Shown here piece by piece: positions 1 through 9,195 of a DNA stretch of 62,833 nucleotides. The first letter of the stretch is position 1. Each line of letters begins with the position of its first letter. The translations under genes and the position numbers were made by a program. Origin of the DNA: Lachnospiraceae bacterium. GTDB lineage: Bacteria; Bacillota; Clostridia; Lachnospirales; Lachnospiraceae. Where the stretch lies: contig JAAVZI010000059.1 in assembly GCA_022791575.1 (NCBI GenBank), forward strand, positions 1 through 62,833, written 5' to 3'. The notes under the pieces are model-generated. The model made no database searches. It had not been told where the DNA came from and saw only the letters and a program-made list of their open reading frames with translations.

Positions 1-52
1 ATATATCATTTTTCAAAACATAGCGACAGTTATGTCTATTTTCCATGTCCAT
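1..52 (-). CDS. possible 5' end of an outward-facing gene cut by the window edge
   Basis: On the minus strand an ATG at 52 opens 17 codons that run off the left edge (MDMENRHNCRYVLKNDI). The family is not recognised. The reason to list it is its resemblance to the gene start at the right edge (62777 onward): the two 53-bp segments 4-56 (reverse complement) and 62773-62825 match at 38 of 53 positions by hand count, including runs of 12 and 9 bases in register. No convincing ribosome binding site is seen, so it could equally be part of a non-coding repeat. Confidence 0.25.
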   Translation of the reverse strand, partial: MDMENRHNCRYVLKNDI

Positions 53-182
53 TTTTATTTTTTTGGGATAATATTTACTTTTCAATGTTCGCTGCCAGTA
101 ATAACTGGCTATAATCACTCAGGATTCCGAGAGATTATTATCTTTTGATGGAAATGATTTTATTACTGATGATACCGATACT

Positions 183-788
183 ATGCAGAAAATCATTGAT
201 CTTCATAAATCTATTATTCAAGAGAAGGATTCCATCGTTCAAAACAGCGGGACTGACATTGACAACGCATTTACTGTACAGCTGGAATATCAGATGAAAA
301 ATGGAGATACACTCATCCGTTATTATCCGCTTCTGAGTTATAAGCTGCATGATCCAAAGACCAAAGCAATAGAAGCAATCTACCAGTCAGGAATACAGAT
401 TGTATCGGAACCAAAGCTTTTGCTCTGTTCTTTAAAAGCAGCAAAAGAAAATATTATGAGTGTCAGTATCGCTCTGCCCGTACCAATGACTTATTACGAC
501 TCCGAAGAAGAGTCCGACCTCACAATATTTGATATTCAAATCTATACGCCGGATTATCCCAAGTTGTTCCAGGCCATGGAGAAAGATATCCAAGAGAATT
601 CTCTAAAATACTCTTCGTTTGACGATTCAGACCCAAACGATTCTTACCAAGTATTATTGTATTTCAATAAAGGAAACGGACTAGGATTAAATATTACAGA
701 ATCATGTACACATACGTGGGAAGTGATAAAAGAATTAATTGATAAATACGAGCTGAACTATAGCAACGAATACGAAGAAGCCGACTAA
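183..788 (+). CDS. hypothetical protein, possibly the C-terminal part of a larger broken gene
   Basis: A 201-aa acidic soluble protein with no signal peptide or membrane segment. I do not recognise it with confidence; the look (alternating beta-type segments, YYPL and LHD motifs) recalls the extracytoplasmic C-terminal domain of large Lachnospiraceae ABC-permease-like proteins, which is an inference from memory. The first ATG (183) has no good Shine-Dalgarno, and the frame stays open upstream to a stop at 102-104 with protein-like sequence (SERLLSFDGND). That suggests the 5' part has been lost and this is a gene remnant. A terminator-like hairpin lies 100 bp downstream. Confidence 0.45.
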   Translation: MQKIIDLHKSIIQEKDSIVQNSGTDIDNAFTVQLEYQMKNGDTLIRYYPLLSYKLHDPKTKAIEAIYQSGIQIVSEPKLLLCSLKAAKENIMSVSIALPVPMTYYDSEEESDLTIFDIQIYTPDYPKLFQAMEKDIQENSLKYSSFDDSDPNDSYQVLLYFNKGNGLGLNITESCTHTWEVIKELIDKYELNYSNEYEEAD

Positions 789-888
789 TTTCCCAAATGC
801 CCAATCGATTCAAACCAGAGCCATCTATGAACTTTTTCTGAATTCTTTGTATGGGTACTGTTATTAAAAGGAAAATAATGTTATACTA

Positions 889-922
889 ACGCATAAGCGG
901 CAATGCTGCTTATGCGTTTTTC
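889..922 (+). terminator. intrinsic terminator hairpin
   Basis: A perfect 10-bp stem (ACGCATAAGC at 889-898, GCTTATGCGT at 908-917) with a 9-nt loop is followed directly by a T run. It sits between the truncated ORF and the DUF5685 gene and most likely ends transcription of the former. A TATACT -10-like box (882-887) lies just before it, so an attenuator role for the following operon cannot be excluded. Confidence 0.75.
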
Positions 923-948
923 AATACCACTGTCAAAGGAGTCTATCT

Positions 949-1809
949 ATGTTTGGCTATGTAACCATTAATAAGCCTGAATTAAAGATACGTGAATATG
1001 AGAGATACCACAGCTTTTACTGCGGTCTCTGCCGTACATTGAAAGAACGCCACGGACGTGTGGGGCAGCTGACCCTGACCTATGACATGACCTTTCTGGT
1101 CATACTGCTGTCCTCCCTCTATGAACCGGATACCCGCTGTGAAAGGAAACGATGCGTGGCACATCCCGCCAGAACCCACAGGGAGCGCAGGAATGCCATA
1201 ACCGAGTACTGCGCAGATATGAACATTGCCTTGGTATACCATAAGCTTCTGGATGACTGGAAGGATGAGAAAAGCCTGAAAGGAATCAGCGGCATGCATC
1301 TTCTGCAGCATTCCTACCAATCAGTTAGTCATAACTATCCAGAAACCTGCCGTTCTATTGAATATTATCTACGGCAATTGTCCTCATATGAAGCAGATAA
1401 TATCCAGGATATTGACCGGACTTCTGGCTGTTTTGGCAGACTGATGGGGACTTTATTTGACTACCAATCCGATGTCTGGTCTCCTTACCTAAAACGCTTT
1501 GGCTTCTATCTTGGCAAATATATTTATATTATAGACGCATTTCTGGATTTGGAAGAAGATAAAAAGGAAGGGCAATACAATCCCCTGCTGGCCATGTCAC
1601 AGTCTATGGACGAAGAAACATTTGCCCAGACCTGCCAGTCCATTCTGGAGCTGATGATGGGTGACGCCTGCAGGGAATTTGAAAAGCTGCCTTTAGAGCA
1701 GGATGTAGAACTACTGAGAAATATTTTATATGCAGGAGTCTGGAATAAATTTACCAGTCATCCCAGAAACAAAAAAAGAAAGGATAACAATCATGAAAGA
1801 CCCGTATGA
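949..1809 (+). CDS. DUF5685 family protein
   Basis: A 286-aa protein that matches DUF5685 by its opening ([13 protein letters not shown]...) and the early CGLC motif at residues 25-28, followed by a second Cys pair near residues 63-70 (CERKRC). The cysteines suggest metal or Fe-S binding, but the biochemical role is unknown. It is preceded by AAAGGAG (a good ribosome binding site) and its end overlaps the start of a J-domain gene by 17 bp. DUF5685 and J-domain proteins being coupled suggests a shared chaperone or assembly function; this is inference. The last 30 residues are basic and low-complexity. Confidence 0.85.
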   Translation: MFGYVTINKPELKIREYERYHSFYCGLCRTLKERHGRVGQLTLTYDMTFLVILLSSLYEPDTRCERKRCVAHPARTHRERRNAITEYCADMNIALVYHKLLDDWKDEKSLKGISGMHLLQHSYQSVSHNYPETCRSIEYYLRQLSSYEADNIQDIDRTSGCFGRLMGTLFDYQSDVWSPYLKRFGFYLGKYIYIIDAFLDLEEDKKEGQYNPLLAMSQSMDEETFAQTCQSILELMMGDACREFEKLPLEQDVELLRNILYAGVWNKFTSHPRNKKRKDNNHERPV

Positions 1810-2425
1810 AGTATTAGGCGTTTCCCGAAATGCCTCTATGGACGATATAAAAAAGGCTTACCGCCAATTAAGCCGCAAATACCACCCCGACGCTAATGTC
1901 AACAATCCTCTGGCTGACCTTGCTGCTGAGAAATTCAAAGAAGTGCAGGAAGCTTATAATACCATTGTCAGAGAACGGGAAGGCGGCGGTTCTTATGGTT
2001 CTTCTCAAGGATCATACAGTTATGGTTCAGGCAATGCTTCCTCCAATTATTCCGGCGGCAATGACTATTCTATGGTCTATACCTATCTGCAGGCCAGACG
2101 TTATCGGGAAGCTTTAAATCTGCTTTCCAACATGCCTCAGGACGCACATTGGTATTATCTGTCCGCATTTGCCAATACTGGTATCGGCAATAATGTGCAG
2201 GCCCTGAACCATGCACAACAGGCAGTTCGAATGGACCCCAATAATATAGAATACCGGAATCTCTTAAATCAGCTGCAGCGAAGCGGTATGAATTATAATA
2301 CTATGGGTGGAGGATATGGACGCAATACCTCTTCTGATGACGACTGCTGTCAGGCCTGCTGTACGCTCTGGGCTATGGATACCTGCTGCGAATGTATGGG
2401 AGGCGATCTGTGCACATGCATGTAA
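1793..2425 (+). CDS. J-domain (DnaJ-like) protein with a Cys-rich tail
   Basis: The start is placed at 1793 (MKDPYEVLG), where the J domain begins; an in-frame ATG at 1730 would add 21 unrelated residues inside the upstream gene. Of 210 aa, residues 1-65 form a J domain with HPD at 31-33, which stimulates DnaK-type Hsp70 ATPase. A Gly/Ser/Tyr-rich linker (about 70-105) leads to a TPR-like helical segment (about 110-180). The last 26 residues contain nine cysteines in CC and CxC patterns, not the zinc-finger pattern of classical DnaJ. So this is a specialised co-chaperone, perhaps metal-binding. It overlaps its neighbours on both sides, indicating one operon. Confidence 0.85.
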   Translation: MKDPYEVLGVSRNASMDDIKKAYRQLSRKYHPDANVNNPLADLAAEKFKEVQEAYNTIVREREGGGSYGSSQGSYSYGSGNASSNYSGGNDYSMVYTYLQARRYREALNLLSNMPQDAHWYYLSAFANTGIGNNVQALNHAQQAVRMDPNNIEYRNLLNQLQRSGMNYNTMGGGYGRNTSSDDDCCQACCTLWAMDTCCECMGGDLCTCM

Positions 2426-2952
2426 AGACAAAAAAAATTAGTTTCTTAGGACTGCTGCTGGCTCTGAACATCCTTTTGCAGCTTTTAGGCTCCTATGTTG
2501 AGGTTAGTACGCTGACTTTTATGGTAATTTCTTCGCTCTGCCTCGGCATTGCGATCTATGAAACAAATCTGACCCTGGGCGGCGCTTTTTTGATTGCCTC
2601 TGCTGCCCTCTCGTTTTTACTGCTGCCTGATAAATTCCATTGCCTGACTTATATTTGTCTGTGCCTTTATATTTATTTTCAGGAGGTGATACGCCGAAAG
2701 ACCTTTTTGTGGAAACATCAGAAACTAATTTGGGTTCCAAAACTGATTTTCTTTAATTTGTTCTTTTTATTTCCGGCGCTTTCCTTCTTTCCCGAACTGT
2801 TGTTCGCCACGAAAATTCAATGGAATTTCTGGGTGTATGTGGGAGTTATTTTGTTCGCACAAGGTATATTGATTTTATTTGATATTTTTTACAACCGATT
2901 TATTCCTGGATATTGGATTGTTTTAAAGAAAAGGCTTCGAATTGATTTATAA
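2416..2952 (+). CDS. small integral membrane protein
   Basis: The start chosen is the ATG at 2416, which overlaps the end of the J-domain gene. The 178-aa product is almost entirely hydrophobic, with about five membrane segments (near residues 8-25, 28-45, 50-70, 100-125, 135-160) and a basic C-terminus. No family is recognised. Tight overlap with the DUF5685/J-domain genes suggests that the three act together, possibly with this protein as a membrane anchor or client. Confidence 0.7.
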   Translation: MHVKTKKISFLGLLLALNILLQLLGSYVEVSTLTFMVISSLCLGIAIYETNLTLGGAFLIASAALSFLLLPDKFHCLTYICLCLYIYFQEVIRRKTFLWKHQKLIWVPKLIFFNLFFLFPALSFFPELLFATKIQWNFWVYVGVILFAQGILILFDIFYNRFIPGYWIVLKKRLRIDL

Positions 2953-2995
2953 TCAAATATTTCACTTGTAAACTACTTTTCAAGGAGATAAACTT

Positions 2996-3346
2996 ATGAT
3001 TTTATACAGACCTGTAGGCACTGCTGAATTAGATTTCATTAAAGCTCACGGATATCAATGCTTTCCACCAAGGCTGCCGGAACAACCTATTTTCTATCCG
3101 GTTCTAAACCGGAAATATGCCAGTGAAATTGCAGGCATCTGGAATGTAAAATATAATGAAGACCATAAAGGTTATGTTACGCAGTTTGAGGTAGAGGATG
3201 TCTATCTATCACAGTTTGAAATTCATATTGTTGGAAGAAGTTACCATCAGGAACTCTGGATTCCTGCTGAAGAACTGACGGAATTTAATAGACATATCAT
3301 AGGAAACATAGAGGTCATTGAGGAATTTTCAAATACAAATGAATGA
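2996..3346 (+). CDS. ADP-ribosylation/crystallin J1-like small protein
   Basis: A 116-aa protein resembling small proteins usually labelled ADP-ribosylation/crystallin J1: MILYRPVG start, PPRLPEQPIFYPVLN near residues 22-37, and a C-terminal HQELWIPAEELTEFN segment. The label comes from database tradition; no ADP-ribosyl-hydrolase active site is visible and the true role is unknown. A good ribosome binding site (AAGGAGA) precedes it. It is the last plus-strand gene before two minus-strand ankyrin genes. A G+C hairpin just after the stop (3347-3362) lacks a T tract. Confidence 0.7.
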   Translation: MILYRPVGTAELDFIKAHGYQCFPPRLPEQPIFYPVLNRKYASEIAGIWNVKYNEDHKGYVTQFEVEDVYLSQFEIHIVGRSYHQELWIPAEELTEFNRHIIGNIEVIEEFSNTNE

Positions 3347-3491
3347 GGCTGCTGCTGCAGCCCCATAAAGTCTAAATGCTATGAAACAAAAGAGGAAGAA
3401 GGATACACTAACCTACTATTCTCAATCTCCTCTGACTCATTTTCAGAAATATAAATCTGCGCCGACTCGGACAAATCATTTCCCATTTCTC

Positions 3492-5633
3492 CTATGCCAA
3501 ATCAGTCATCAGCTCCAGCACGGTATCGTACCCTTTCTCCACAGCGATCTGTGCCGGTGTGACACCCTCGTTATTCGCACAATTATAATCCGCGCCCTTT
3601 TTAATCAAAAACCGTGCCGACTCCGAATCGCCAAACTTCAAAACATAATGAAGCGCCGTATCGCCCCGCTCGTTGACCGCATTCACATCCGCACCGGCCC
3701 GCACTAACTCTTTTATATTATCGCGCATACTTCCATTCCAGGCAGTGGCAATCAGTGCGGTATTGCCGCTGTTATCCGTGTGATTCACATCCACGCCCTG
3801 ATCCAGCAGCACCGGCATGACCTTAGAAACGACAAACCGATCCAGAGACTGCAGCGTCAGCAGCGGCGTTCGGCCGTCGTTAGCTGGAATATCCACATGC
3901 TGCAGCGCTTCCAGAACATCCGTTCTCTCCTTCGGCTCTAAGTCTTTGCCAAACTTCTTCTTTACAGCCAGGTGCGCCGGCGTTTCGCCCTGGATATTTT
4001 GCATCATATCATCCGCACCGGCAGCCATCAGAACCCGCACGGCCTCTGCCTTTCCATTTTCACAGGCCACATGCAGCGGCGTATTGCCGGCATCAGCGGG
4101 CTCATCCATAGTAACATTCGGGTCTGCACCCTTTTCCAGCATAACACGAAGCATATCAGCGTGGCCGTTGCGCGCCGCCTCATGCAAAGCTGTAATACCA
4201 AAATCATCGACATATTCCATCGATTCACTGGAGAAAAACTGCGCCGCTTTTTCAAAATAATCATCCTTTTTACTGCCCCAGGTCATTCTCGGCGGTCGTG
4301 AGGCAATCAAATGAACTGGTGTTCGACCCTTAATCACAGGCTCGTTCAGATCCAGCCCCAGAGCCTGCAATTTCCGAATCACCTTCAGGCCGAAATTGCC
4401 GCTCAGACAATAATCGCGGATACATTCCACACTGCCGCCCCGGTGTATCCGCATGGTAAAATCGACTCCCGATTCATTCATCAGATCCAGCACGCGGCAA
4501 TCCTCGTCGGACATTAGGGCATTATGTAACATGTCTATCAGCAAATGCAGTTCCTCGTCATCATCCTCATCCACTTCGCGGATTAACTTTGCAGACAGAT
4601 AAAGCGCCATACTGATCGGGTCCCGTTCATCCCGTGAATACCGGGCAAAGGCGTTGCCGGCATACCGGCTGAGGGTATTGAGCGGCAGCCGGCCGGAGAA
4701 AATCTTCTTCCACTCCTCGTCATTCAGTGCAAGCGCCAGATCCTTAGGGCTGTTCCCTTCACTGTTTTGGGCGTTCTTGTCGGCATGATGATCCAGCAGG
4801 GCAATGCACAGATCCTGATTGCGGCGCTCGACCGCCAGGTGCAGCGGCGTTCTGCCTTCCTTGTCCGGCTGATTTATCAGTGTGTCATCCTCCAGCAGAA
4901 GCAACGCCGCCGTAATATGATTATTTCGGATTGCACGCAGCAAAAGGCTTGCGCCATGTTCATCTATACTGCGGATATCCGCGCCCTTTTCGATAAAGAC
5001 GGCTGTCAGCGCCCAGGAACAGTTGCTGCTGCCCTCACCAACCAGCTGCTCCAGCGGCGTTCTGCCTTCCTTGTCTTTGGCGTTAATATCCGTGTTCAGC
5101 AGACGGGCGATTCTGGCTTTTTCCAAAAGGCCGTGGCGCATCAGATCGGAACCATGGTATAGATTATAAAGGCGGAGTCCTGCAAGATAGTGGTATGCCG
5201 TTCTGCCTTTTTCATCGCAAAGCCCAGAATCAGCGCCATGCTCCAGCAAAAGCTGAACCATCTTCCCATTGCCGCGGCAGCAGGCAAACATCAGCGGAGT
5301 CGCGCCCCGGCAGTCGTCCTCAATGGGATTTTTCCCGGTTACGGGATAGTCGACGTGGATTCCCTGTTCCAGCGCGCATTGCACTGCTTCGTAGAAGCCG
5401 CACCAGACAAGCAGATGGAGGAGGGACATACCAAGACTCCCGATCGGGATGTCATAGCATTCCTTGGAACAGTTTTGTACCTGTTCATTGACCGCCCGCA
5501 CCTCCTCTTCGGTAAACATATCGTAGCGGTACATACTGGCAGCTTCCTCGTCCACTTCCCACCAGGGGAGGTATTTGTTGCGGTTTCCCTCTGCGGATTT
5601 CACAAGGAAACTAGTTAATTCTTGTTCATTCAT
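3492..5633 (-). CDS. large ankyrin-repeat protein
   Basis: The start is set at 5633 (MNEQELTSF), 8 bp downstream of AAGGAG; a longer frame to 5657 lacks a site. Of 713 aa, most is ankyrin repeats with G-TPLHLA / LL--GAD signatures: a first block near residues 75-310, a less conserved helical middle (about 310-440), and a second block from about 440 to the end. No signal peptide or membrane helix is seen, so it is probably a cytosolic protein-binding scaffold. Bacterial ankyrin proteins of this type are sometimes immunity proteins in polymorphic toxin systems. The region looks richer in G+C than the flanks. A second ankyrin gene lies directly upstream. Confidence 0.88.
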   Translation of the reverse strand: MNEQELTSFLVKSAEGNRNKYLPWWEVDEEAASMYRYDMFTEEEVRAVNEQVQNCSKECYDIPIGSLGMSLLHLLVWCGFYEAVQCALEQGIHVDYPVTGKNPIEDDCRGATPLMFACCRGNGKMVQLLLEHGADSGLCDEKGRTAYHYLAGLRLYNLYHGSDLMRHGLLEKARIARLLNTDINAKDKEGRTPLEQLVGEGSSNCSWALTAVFIEKGADIRSIDEHGASLLLRAIRNNHITAALLLLEDDTLINQPDKEGRTPLHLAVERRNQDLCIALLDHHADKNAQNSEGNSPKDLALALNDEEWKKIFSGRLPLNTLSRYAGNAFARYSRDERDPISMALYLSAKLIREVDEDDDEELHLLIDMLHNALMSDEDCRVLDLMNESGVDFTMRIHRGGSVECIRDYCLSGNFGLKVIRKLQALGLDLNEPVIKGRTPVHLIASRPPRMTWGSKKDDYFEKAAQFFSSESMEYVDDFGITALHEAARNGHADMLRVMLEKGADPNVTMDEPADAGNTPLHVACENGKAEAVRVLMAAGADDMMQNIQGETPAHLAVKKKFGKDLEPKERTDVLEALQHVDIPANDGRTPLLTLQSLDRFVVSKVMPVLLDQGVDVNHTDNSGNTALIATAWNGSMRDNIKELVRAGADVNAVNERGDTALHYVLKFGDSESARFLIKKGADYNCANNEGVTPAQIAVEKGYDTVLELMTDLA

Positions 5634-5767
5634 AGTGATTCTCCTTATGGGTTTCAATATTTTTTCCTATTGACGGAAATGTAATTTCGAGCGCAGGCAT
5701 ATGCCCGCAATTCTGTCCAATCGTACGCTTGCAGCCGTTTAGCATAGGTTCCGCCAGATAGCTGCGC

Positions 5768-6742
5768 CTACTCCTCCGCACCGGCCAGCAGAAGCTTTTC
5801 AACAATATCATTGGAACCGCCCTCCGTTGCGTAGTAGAGCGCCGTATGCTCGCTCAGATCCTTGCAGGCCACATCGGCTCCATGCTCTAAGAGCGCGCCG
5901 GTAATGTAGTTGTTGGCATTCTTGGCCGCTAGAATCAGGGCGGTCTCTCCGCGCTCGTTACGCCCGTTGATATCGGCGCCGTATTCAAGAAGCTTCCTTA
6001 TTATATGCTCATTTTCATGATTGGCCGCAAGATGAAGCGGCGCATTGCCGTAGTTATCAGCAATATTAGCGTCCGCGCCTGCCTCTAACAGCAGTTCGGC
6101 GATATACAGGTTATTGCGCAGTACAGCCAGATAGAGCGGGGTGATTTTTTCGTCGTTTAAGGCATTGACGTCGGCTGTCTTGCCGGCCAGCATAGCCTTG
6201 ACCACTTCACTCTGCTCGGTGCTGCAGGACTGATGGAGCGGCGTATTGCCGTAAGCGTCGGTGTTTGGCACACCCTCCGTGGTCAGGCACTCAATCAGCT
6301 GCGTCAGGCCAAGGGCGTTGGCATGGTCAAGTGCGGCGCGGTGTTCATTGTCCATAATCGTAATATCCGCACCAAGGCTGACAAGAAACTTGGCGGCTTC
6401 GGCTTTTTTGGCTTCTACCGCGTAAATGAGCGGCGTCTTTCCCTCCTTGTCAGTGGCGTCTAAGTCGGCGCCGGCGTCATGAAGCATGGTAATAATCTCT
6501 TTGTTGCCAGACGTTGCCGCCATATGTAACGGGGTAATGCTGGTGTTGCTGAGCAAGCTGATATCGGCGTCCTTTTCCAACAGCAGCTTGATAATATCGC
6601 GGTAGCCCTTTCGGCAGGCATAGTGAATGGGGGCAAATCCGCCCTCGTCCACGGCATTGACGTTGATGTTATCCTTTTTTAGAAATGCCATCACAACCCC
6701 TTTTTGACCGTTCTGGCAGGCCTTTAGTAATAATTTTTCCAA
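5768..6742 (-). CDS. ankyrin-repeat protein with a probable TTG start
   Basis: A clear AGGAGG (6750-6755) stands 7 bp before a TTG at 6742, giving a 324-aa protein (LEKLLLKACQNG); the upstream ATG at 6802 would add 20 residues with no ribosome binding site. The protein is built almost wholly of about nine to ten ankyrin repeats (G-TPLH-A, LL--GADI). It is likely cytosolic. It is separated from the following 713-aa ankyrin gene by about 130 bp and probably cotranscribed. A tandem pair of ankyrin genes next to SUKH proteins suggests a stock of immunity-type binding proteins (inference). Confidence 0.87.
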   Translation of the reverse strand: MEKLLLKACQNGQKGVVMAFLKKDNINVNAVDEGGFAPIHYACRKGYRDIIKLLLEKDADISLLSNTSITPLHMAATSGNKEIITMLHDAGADLDATDKEGKTPLIYAVEAKKAEAAKFLVSLGADITIMDNEHRAALDHANALGLTQLIECLTTEGVPNTDAYGNTPLHQSCSTEQSEVVKAMLAGKTADVNALNDEKITPLYLAVLRNNLYIAELLLEAGADANIADNYGNAPLHLAANHENEHIIRKLLEYGADINGRNERGETALILAAKNANNYITGALLEHGADVACKDLSEHTALYYATEGGSNDIVEKLLLAGAEE

Positions 6743-7059
6743 ATGGGAACCTCCTATCCGGTGCAGTTGTCCACAAAAAACAAGAAAGCCATATTCGAAC
6801 AACTGTACGATTTTTATTTTTTATCATCCGTGATTGGAAATGAAATCTCTTATCTTAAATTATAGCGGTTCTGGAAAATTTTTTCAATGGGCGGAGGCAT
6901 TTATTTTTAAAGGAACCGCTGTCAGCACTCCTGAATTAAGTCCCTCTGGTGAAACTGTGGAATTTTTATGGCAGAAAACGATAAATGGATTGTGTAATAA
7001 GAGTTTTCGTTATATAATAGAAAAAGGAATTTATTATTTGCCGGGTCAGGAGGGCGCTC
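6743..7059. other. 317-bp intergenic region with one promoter
   Basis: It lies between the divergent ankyrin and GNAT genes. On the plus strand a promoter is visible: TTGTGT at 6990-6995, a 17-bp spacer and TATAAT at 7013-7018, predicting a start near 7025. Nothing else is recognised. Confidence 0.5.
6990..7018 (+). promoter_or_regulatory. sigma-A-type promoter of the GNAT gene
   Basis: -35 TTGTGT (6990-6995) and -10 TATAAT (7013-7018) are separated by 17 bp. The GNAT start codon is at 7060, with AGGAGG about 8 bp ahead of it. Confidence 0.6.
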
Positions 7060-7476
7060 ATGCAATACATAGAAAATTCTCTAACTTACGAAGATTACCA
7101 GCGGCTGCGGACAAGCGCTGGTTGGAAAAATTTTGCCAAGTTACAGGCGGAACGTGCACTGGCCGGCAGCCGATACACGGTAACGGCCGTCTGGCATGGC
7201 CGTACTGTGGCAATGGGACGGGTCATTGGGGACGGCATGTATCATATCCTTGCCGATGTGATTGTCCAGCCCGATTTCCAGCGCCGCCGAATCGGCACCA
7301 CGATTCTTACCATGCTGCTTGCCTATATAGACGAACAAACCCCTGCCGGCGGAAGAACCAGCATTCAGCTGATTGCAGAGCCGGGAAAAGAAGCCTTTTA
7401 TGAACGATTCGGCTTTAAAAAAATTCCCCACGAATTCTGCGGCAGCGGCATGAGAAAAGTCATCTATAAGGAATAG
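7060..7476 (+). CDS. GNAT family N-acetyltransferase
   Basis: A 138-aa protein with the GNAT fold. The acetyl-CoA pyrophosphate-binding motif A is visible as QRRRIGT at residues 74-80, preceded by the DVIVQPDFQ strand; the C-terminal FYERFGF element (near residue 121) is typical. It transfers an acetyl group from acetyl-CoA to an unknown amine substrate in the cytosol. AGGAGGGC lies just before the ATG. It is followed after 51 bp by the 356-aa unknown gene and may be cotranscribed with it. Confidence 0.88.
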   Translation: MQYIENSLTYEDYQRLRTSAGWKNFAKLQAERALAGSRYTVTAVWHGRTVAMGRVIGDGMYHILADVIVQPDFQRRRIGTTILTMLLAYIDEQTPAGGRTSIQLIAEPGKEAFYERFGFKKIPHEFCGSGMRKVIYKE

Positions 7477-7527
7477 CGACACATCGTCAAAAAACAGGCT
7501 CTGCCTGACTTTAAGGAGGATTATAAC

Positions 7528-8598
7528 ATGATAAACCAAACACTGCTAGATTTTTTATGTGAGGAGACCTCATGGGAAGATTTGGGAAATGAAAAGCTTC
7601 TGCACGAACTGCCAGAATTCGGTGAATCGGTGGGGAATGCCATTAATACCGGCACGCTGCTTGCATTTACAATAGAATTGAGCGGGCTGCTTGAAAAGAT
7701 GGATCTATACAAGGCAAGCCTGCTCTCCACCTTGATTGGCTTTGCCTGTGAAAAGGAACAGGACACCTCTGCCGGACGCGGTATCATTGCACTGTTTGCC
7801 CGCTCCTGTAAAAAGGTTTATGAGCTATTTGCGCGTCCGGAGGACGAGGAGGAGGAACTTCCTGACAGCCGGCAGGAGATGTTTGAGCAAAACCCTGACC
7901 AGGCAAGAGCCTATGAGGGCTTCAATATCCTCTGCGTGTCGACCATGGCATTTCTTACCAGAGATGCCGCTTTGCGCAGCTACCTGGCGGAATTTGCTAT
8001 AGAAAATGAGATTACCTATCTTTCCGAGGAAACCGACGACAGCCCCTATCTGCGTTCTATTCATTATGTAAACCAAATGTTGGCGATGTGCAGCGATTAT
8101 CCACTCCTGGTGCTTCATCCGCAGAAAAAAACTGGCTTCCTTGCCACGGCAAATGATGTAAGCAACTGCTTTCATCTGCTCTTTTTATTGGAGGAACAGA
8201 TTTATCAAACATTGGGCGCAGCCTATGGTATGCAGGAGTTTCAAGCCAGCGAATCGCTGACCCGGCTTGCGCACGGGGAGTACCCGCAGGACTGCTGGGA
8301 TCAATCGTATACCACCCATTTTATCGAATACAATTATGGCACGGCTTTTGAGAAAACATTCAGCAACCAGATGGTGAATTATCTGATCTGGGGAGAAATG
8401 CCGCCGGCGGCCATACCGCAGCTTGACGGCCGCGCTGTAATTGTTCTGTTTGAAAACGGACCGAGCCGCAGCTTTTCTGCGCAGTTTCTTGCCGTTCCGC
8501 ATGAGGCGCTTCATCCGTATGTAACGATTGAGCGGGAACTGACGGAGGCAGAATATCTGGACTGGATGCAAAAAATCCAGAAACGTATAGCGGACTAG
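7528..8598 (+). CDS. 356-aa protein of unknown function
   Basis: I do not recognise this family. It is a soluble, acidic protein (EDEEEELPD near residues 108-116) rich in Leu, with a helical N-terminal half and a C-terminal half with alternating strands; there is no signal peptide or transmembrane segment. AAGGAGG precedes the ATG. It converges with the broken glycosylase gene, only 1 bp separating the ends. Placement among ankyrin and SUKH genes is compatible with an immunity- or defence-related role, but nothing in the sequence proves it. Confidence 0.7.
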   Translation: MINQTLLDFLCEETSWEDLGNEKLLHELPEFGESVGNAINTGTLLAFTIELSGLLEKMDLYKASLLSTLIGFACEKEQDTSAGRGIIALFARSCKKVYELFARPEDEEEELPDSRQEMFEQNPDQARAYEGFNILCVSTMAFLTRDAALRSYLAEFAIENEITYLSEETDDSPYLRSIHYVNQMLAMCSDYPLLVLHPQKKTGFLATANDVSNCFHLLFLLEEQIYQTLGAAYGMQEFQASESLTRLAHGEYPQDCWDQSYTTHFIEYNYGTAFEKTFSNQMVNYLIWGEMPPAAIPQLDGRAVIVLFENGPSRSFSAQFLAVPHEALHPYVTIERELTEAEYLDWMQKIQKRIAD

Positions 8599-8599
8599 C

Positions 8600-9110
8600 T
8601 TAATTCTGCCCGTTTTTTACGATTTCGCAGAAATCCTTTTTGGTGATCTCGTATTTGGAGGGGTCCCGCAGGATTGCCGAGGGATGGTAGACGGCGGTCA
8701 GCGCGCAGTTTTTGCGGCAGGTCCAGGTGCCGTGCTGCCTGGTAATTTTATAATCCGCCGAGATAATGCGCTGCGCGGCGACCCGGCCAAGGCAGACTAT
8801 GATTTTTGGCTTTAACAGATAGGTCTCGTATTTGAGATAGGGCACACAGGCTTCCTTTTCCCCTTCCTGGGGATCGCGGTTGCCGGGAGGATGGCATTTT
8901 AAAATGTTGGTGATGTAGATTTCATCCCGACGCAGTCCGCAGTCCTGTAACAGTCTGTCGAGGATTTCCCCGGAGCGTCCCACAAAGGGCGTTCCCTGCC
9001 GGTCCTCCTGTTCGCCCGGCGCTTCGGCAATCAGCATAATCTCCGCCTGCTGGGTTCAACCCCGTATCCCCGCTTCAATTTTCCGGTCTTGTGACAGTCC
9101 GCAGATTCCG
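8600..9110 (-). pseudogene. uracil-DNA glycosylase (family 4/5 type), 5' end decayed
   Basis: The intact reading frame (8600-9037, 145 aa) carries the family motifs EAPGEQED at residues 5-12 and HPS at 118-120, plus the third and fourth Fe-S cysteines (KCHPP and EACVPYL). Normal members begin about 40-50 residues earlier with a pair of Cys that complete the [4Fe-4S] site. Here the same frame continues upstream as TQQAEI preceded by an in-frame TGA (9056-9058), with further homology-like CGLSQDRK before it. The gene therefore looks truncated or disabled. Known role: removal of uracil from DNA in base excision repair. The MLIAEAPG start has no ribosome binding site. Confidence 0.7.
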
Positions 9111-9195
9111 GTATTGACTTGTTATACCGGCAGTTTGCCGCTAAGCGCATGATGTCGTACCATTGATAGCTGGAATACGCAGGAGAAGATCTTGA

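Noticed and set aside
3347-3362. GGCTGC-GCAGCC hairpin after the crystallin-like gene
   Set aside because: No T tract follows; too short to call a terminator.
5626-5811. 61-codon minus-strand ORF between the ankyrin genes
   Set aside because: It overlaps both gene ends in another frame, has no ribosome binding site and no ankyrin-like sequence.
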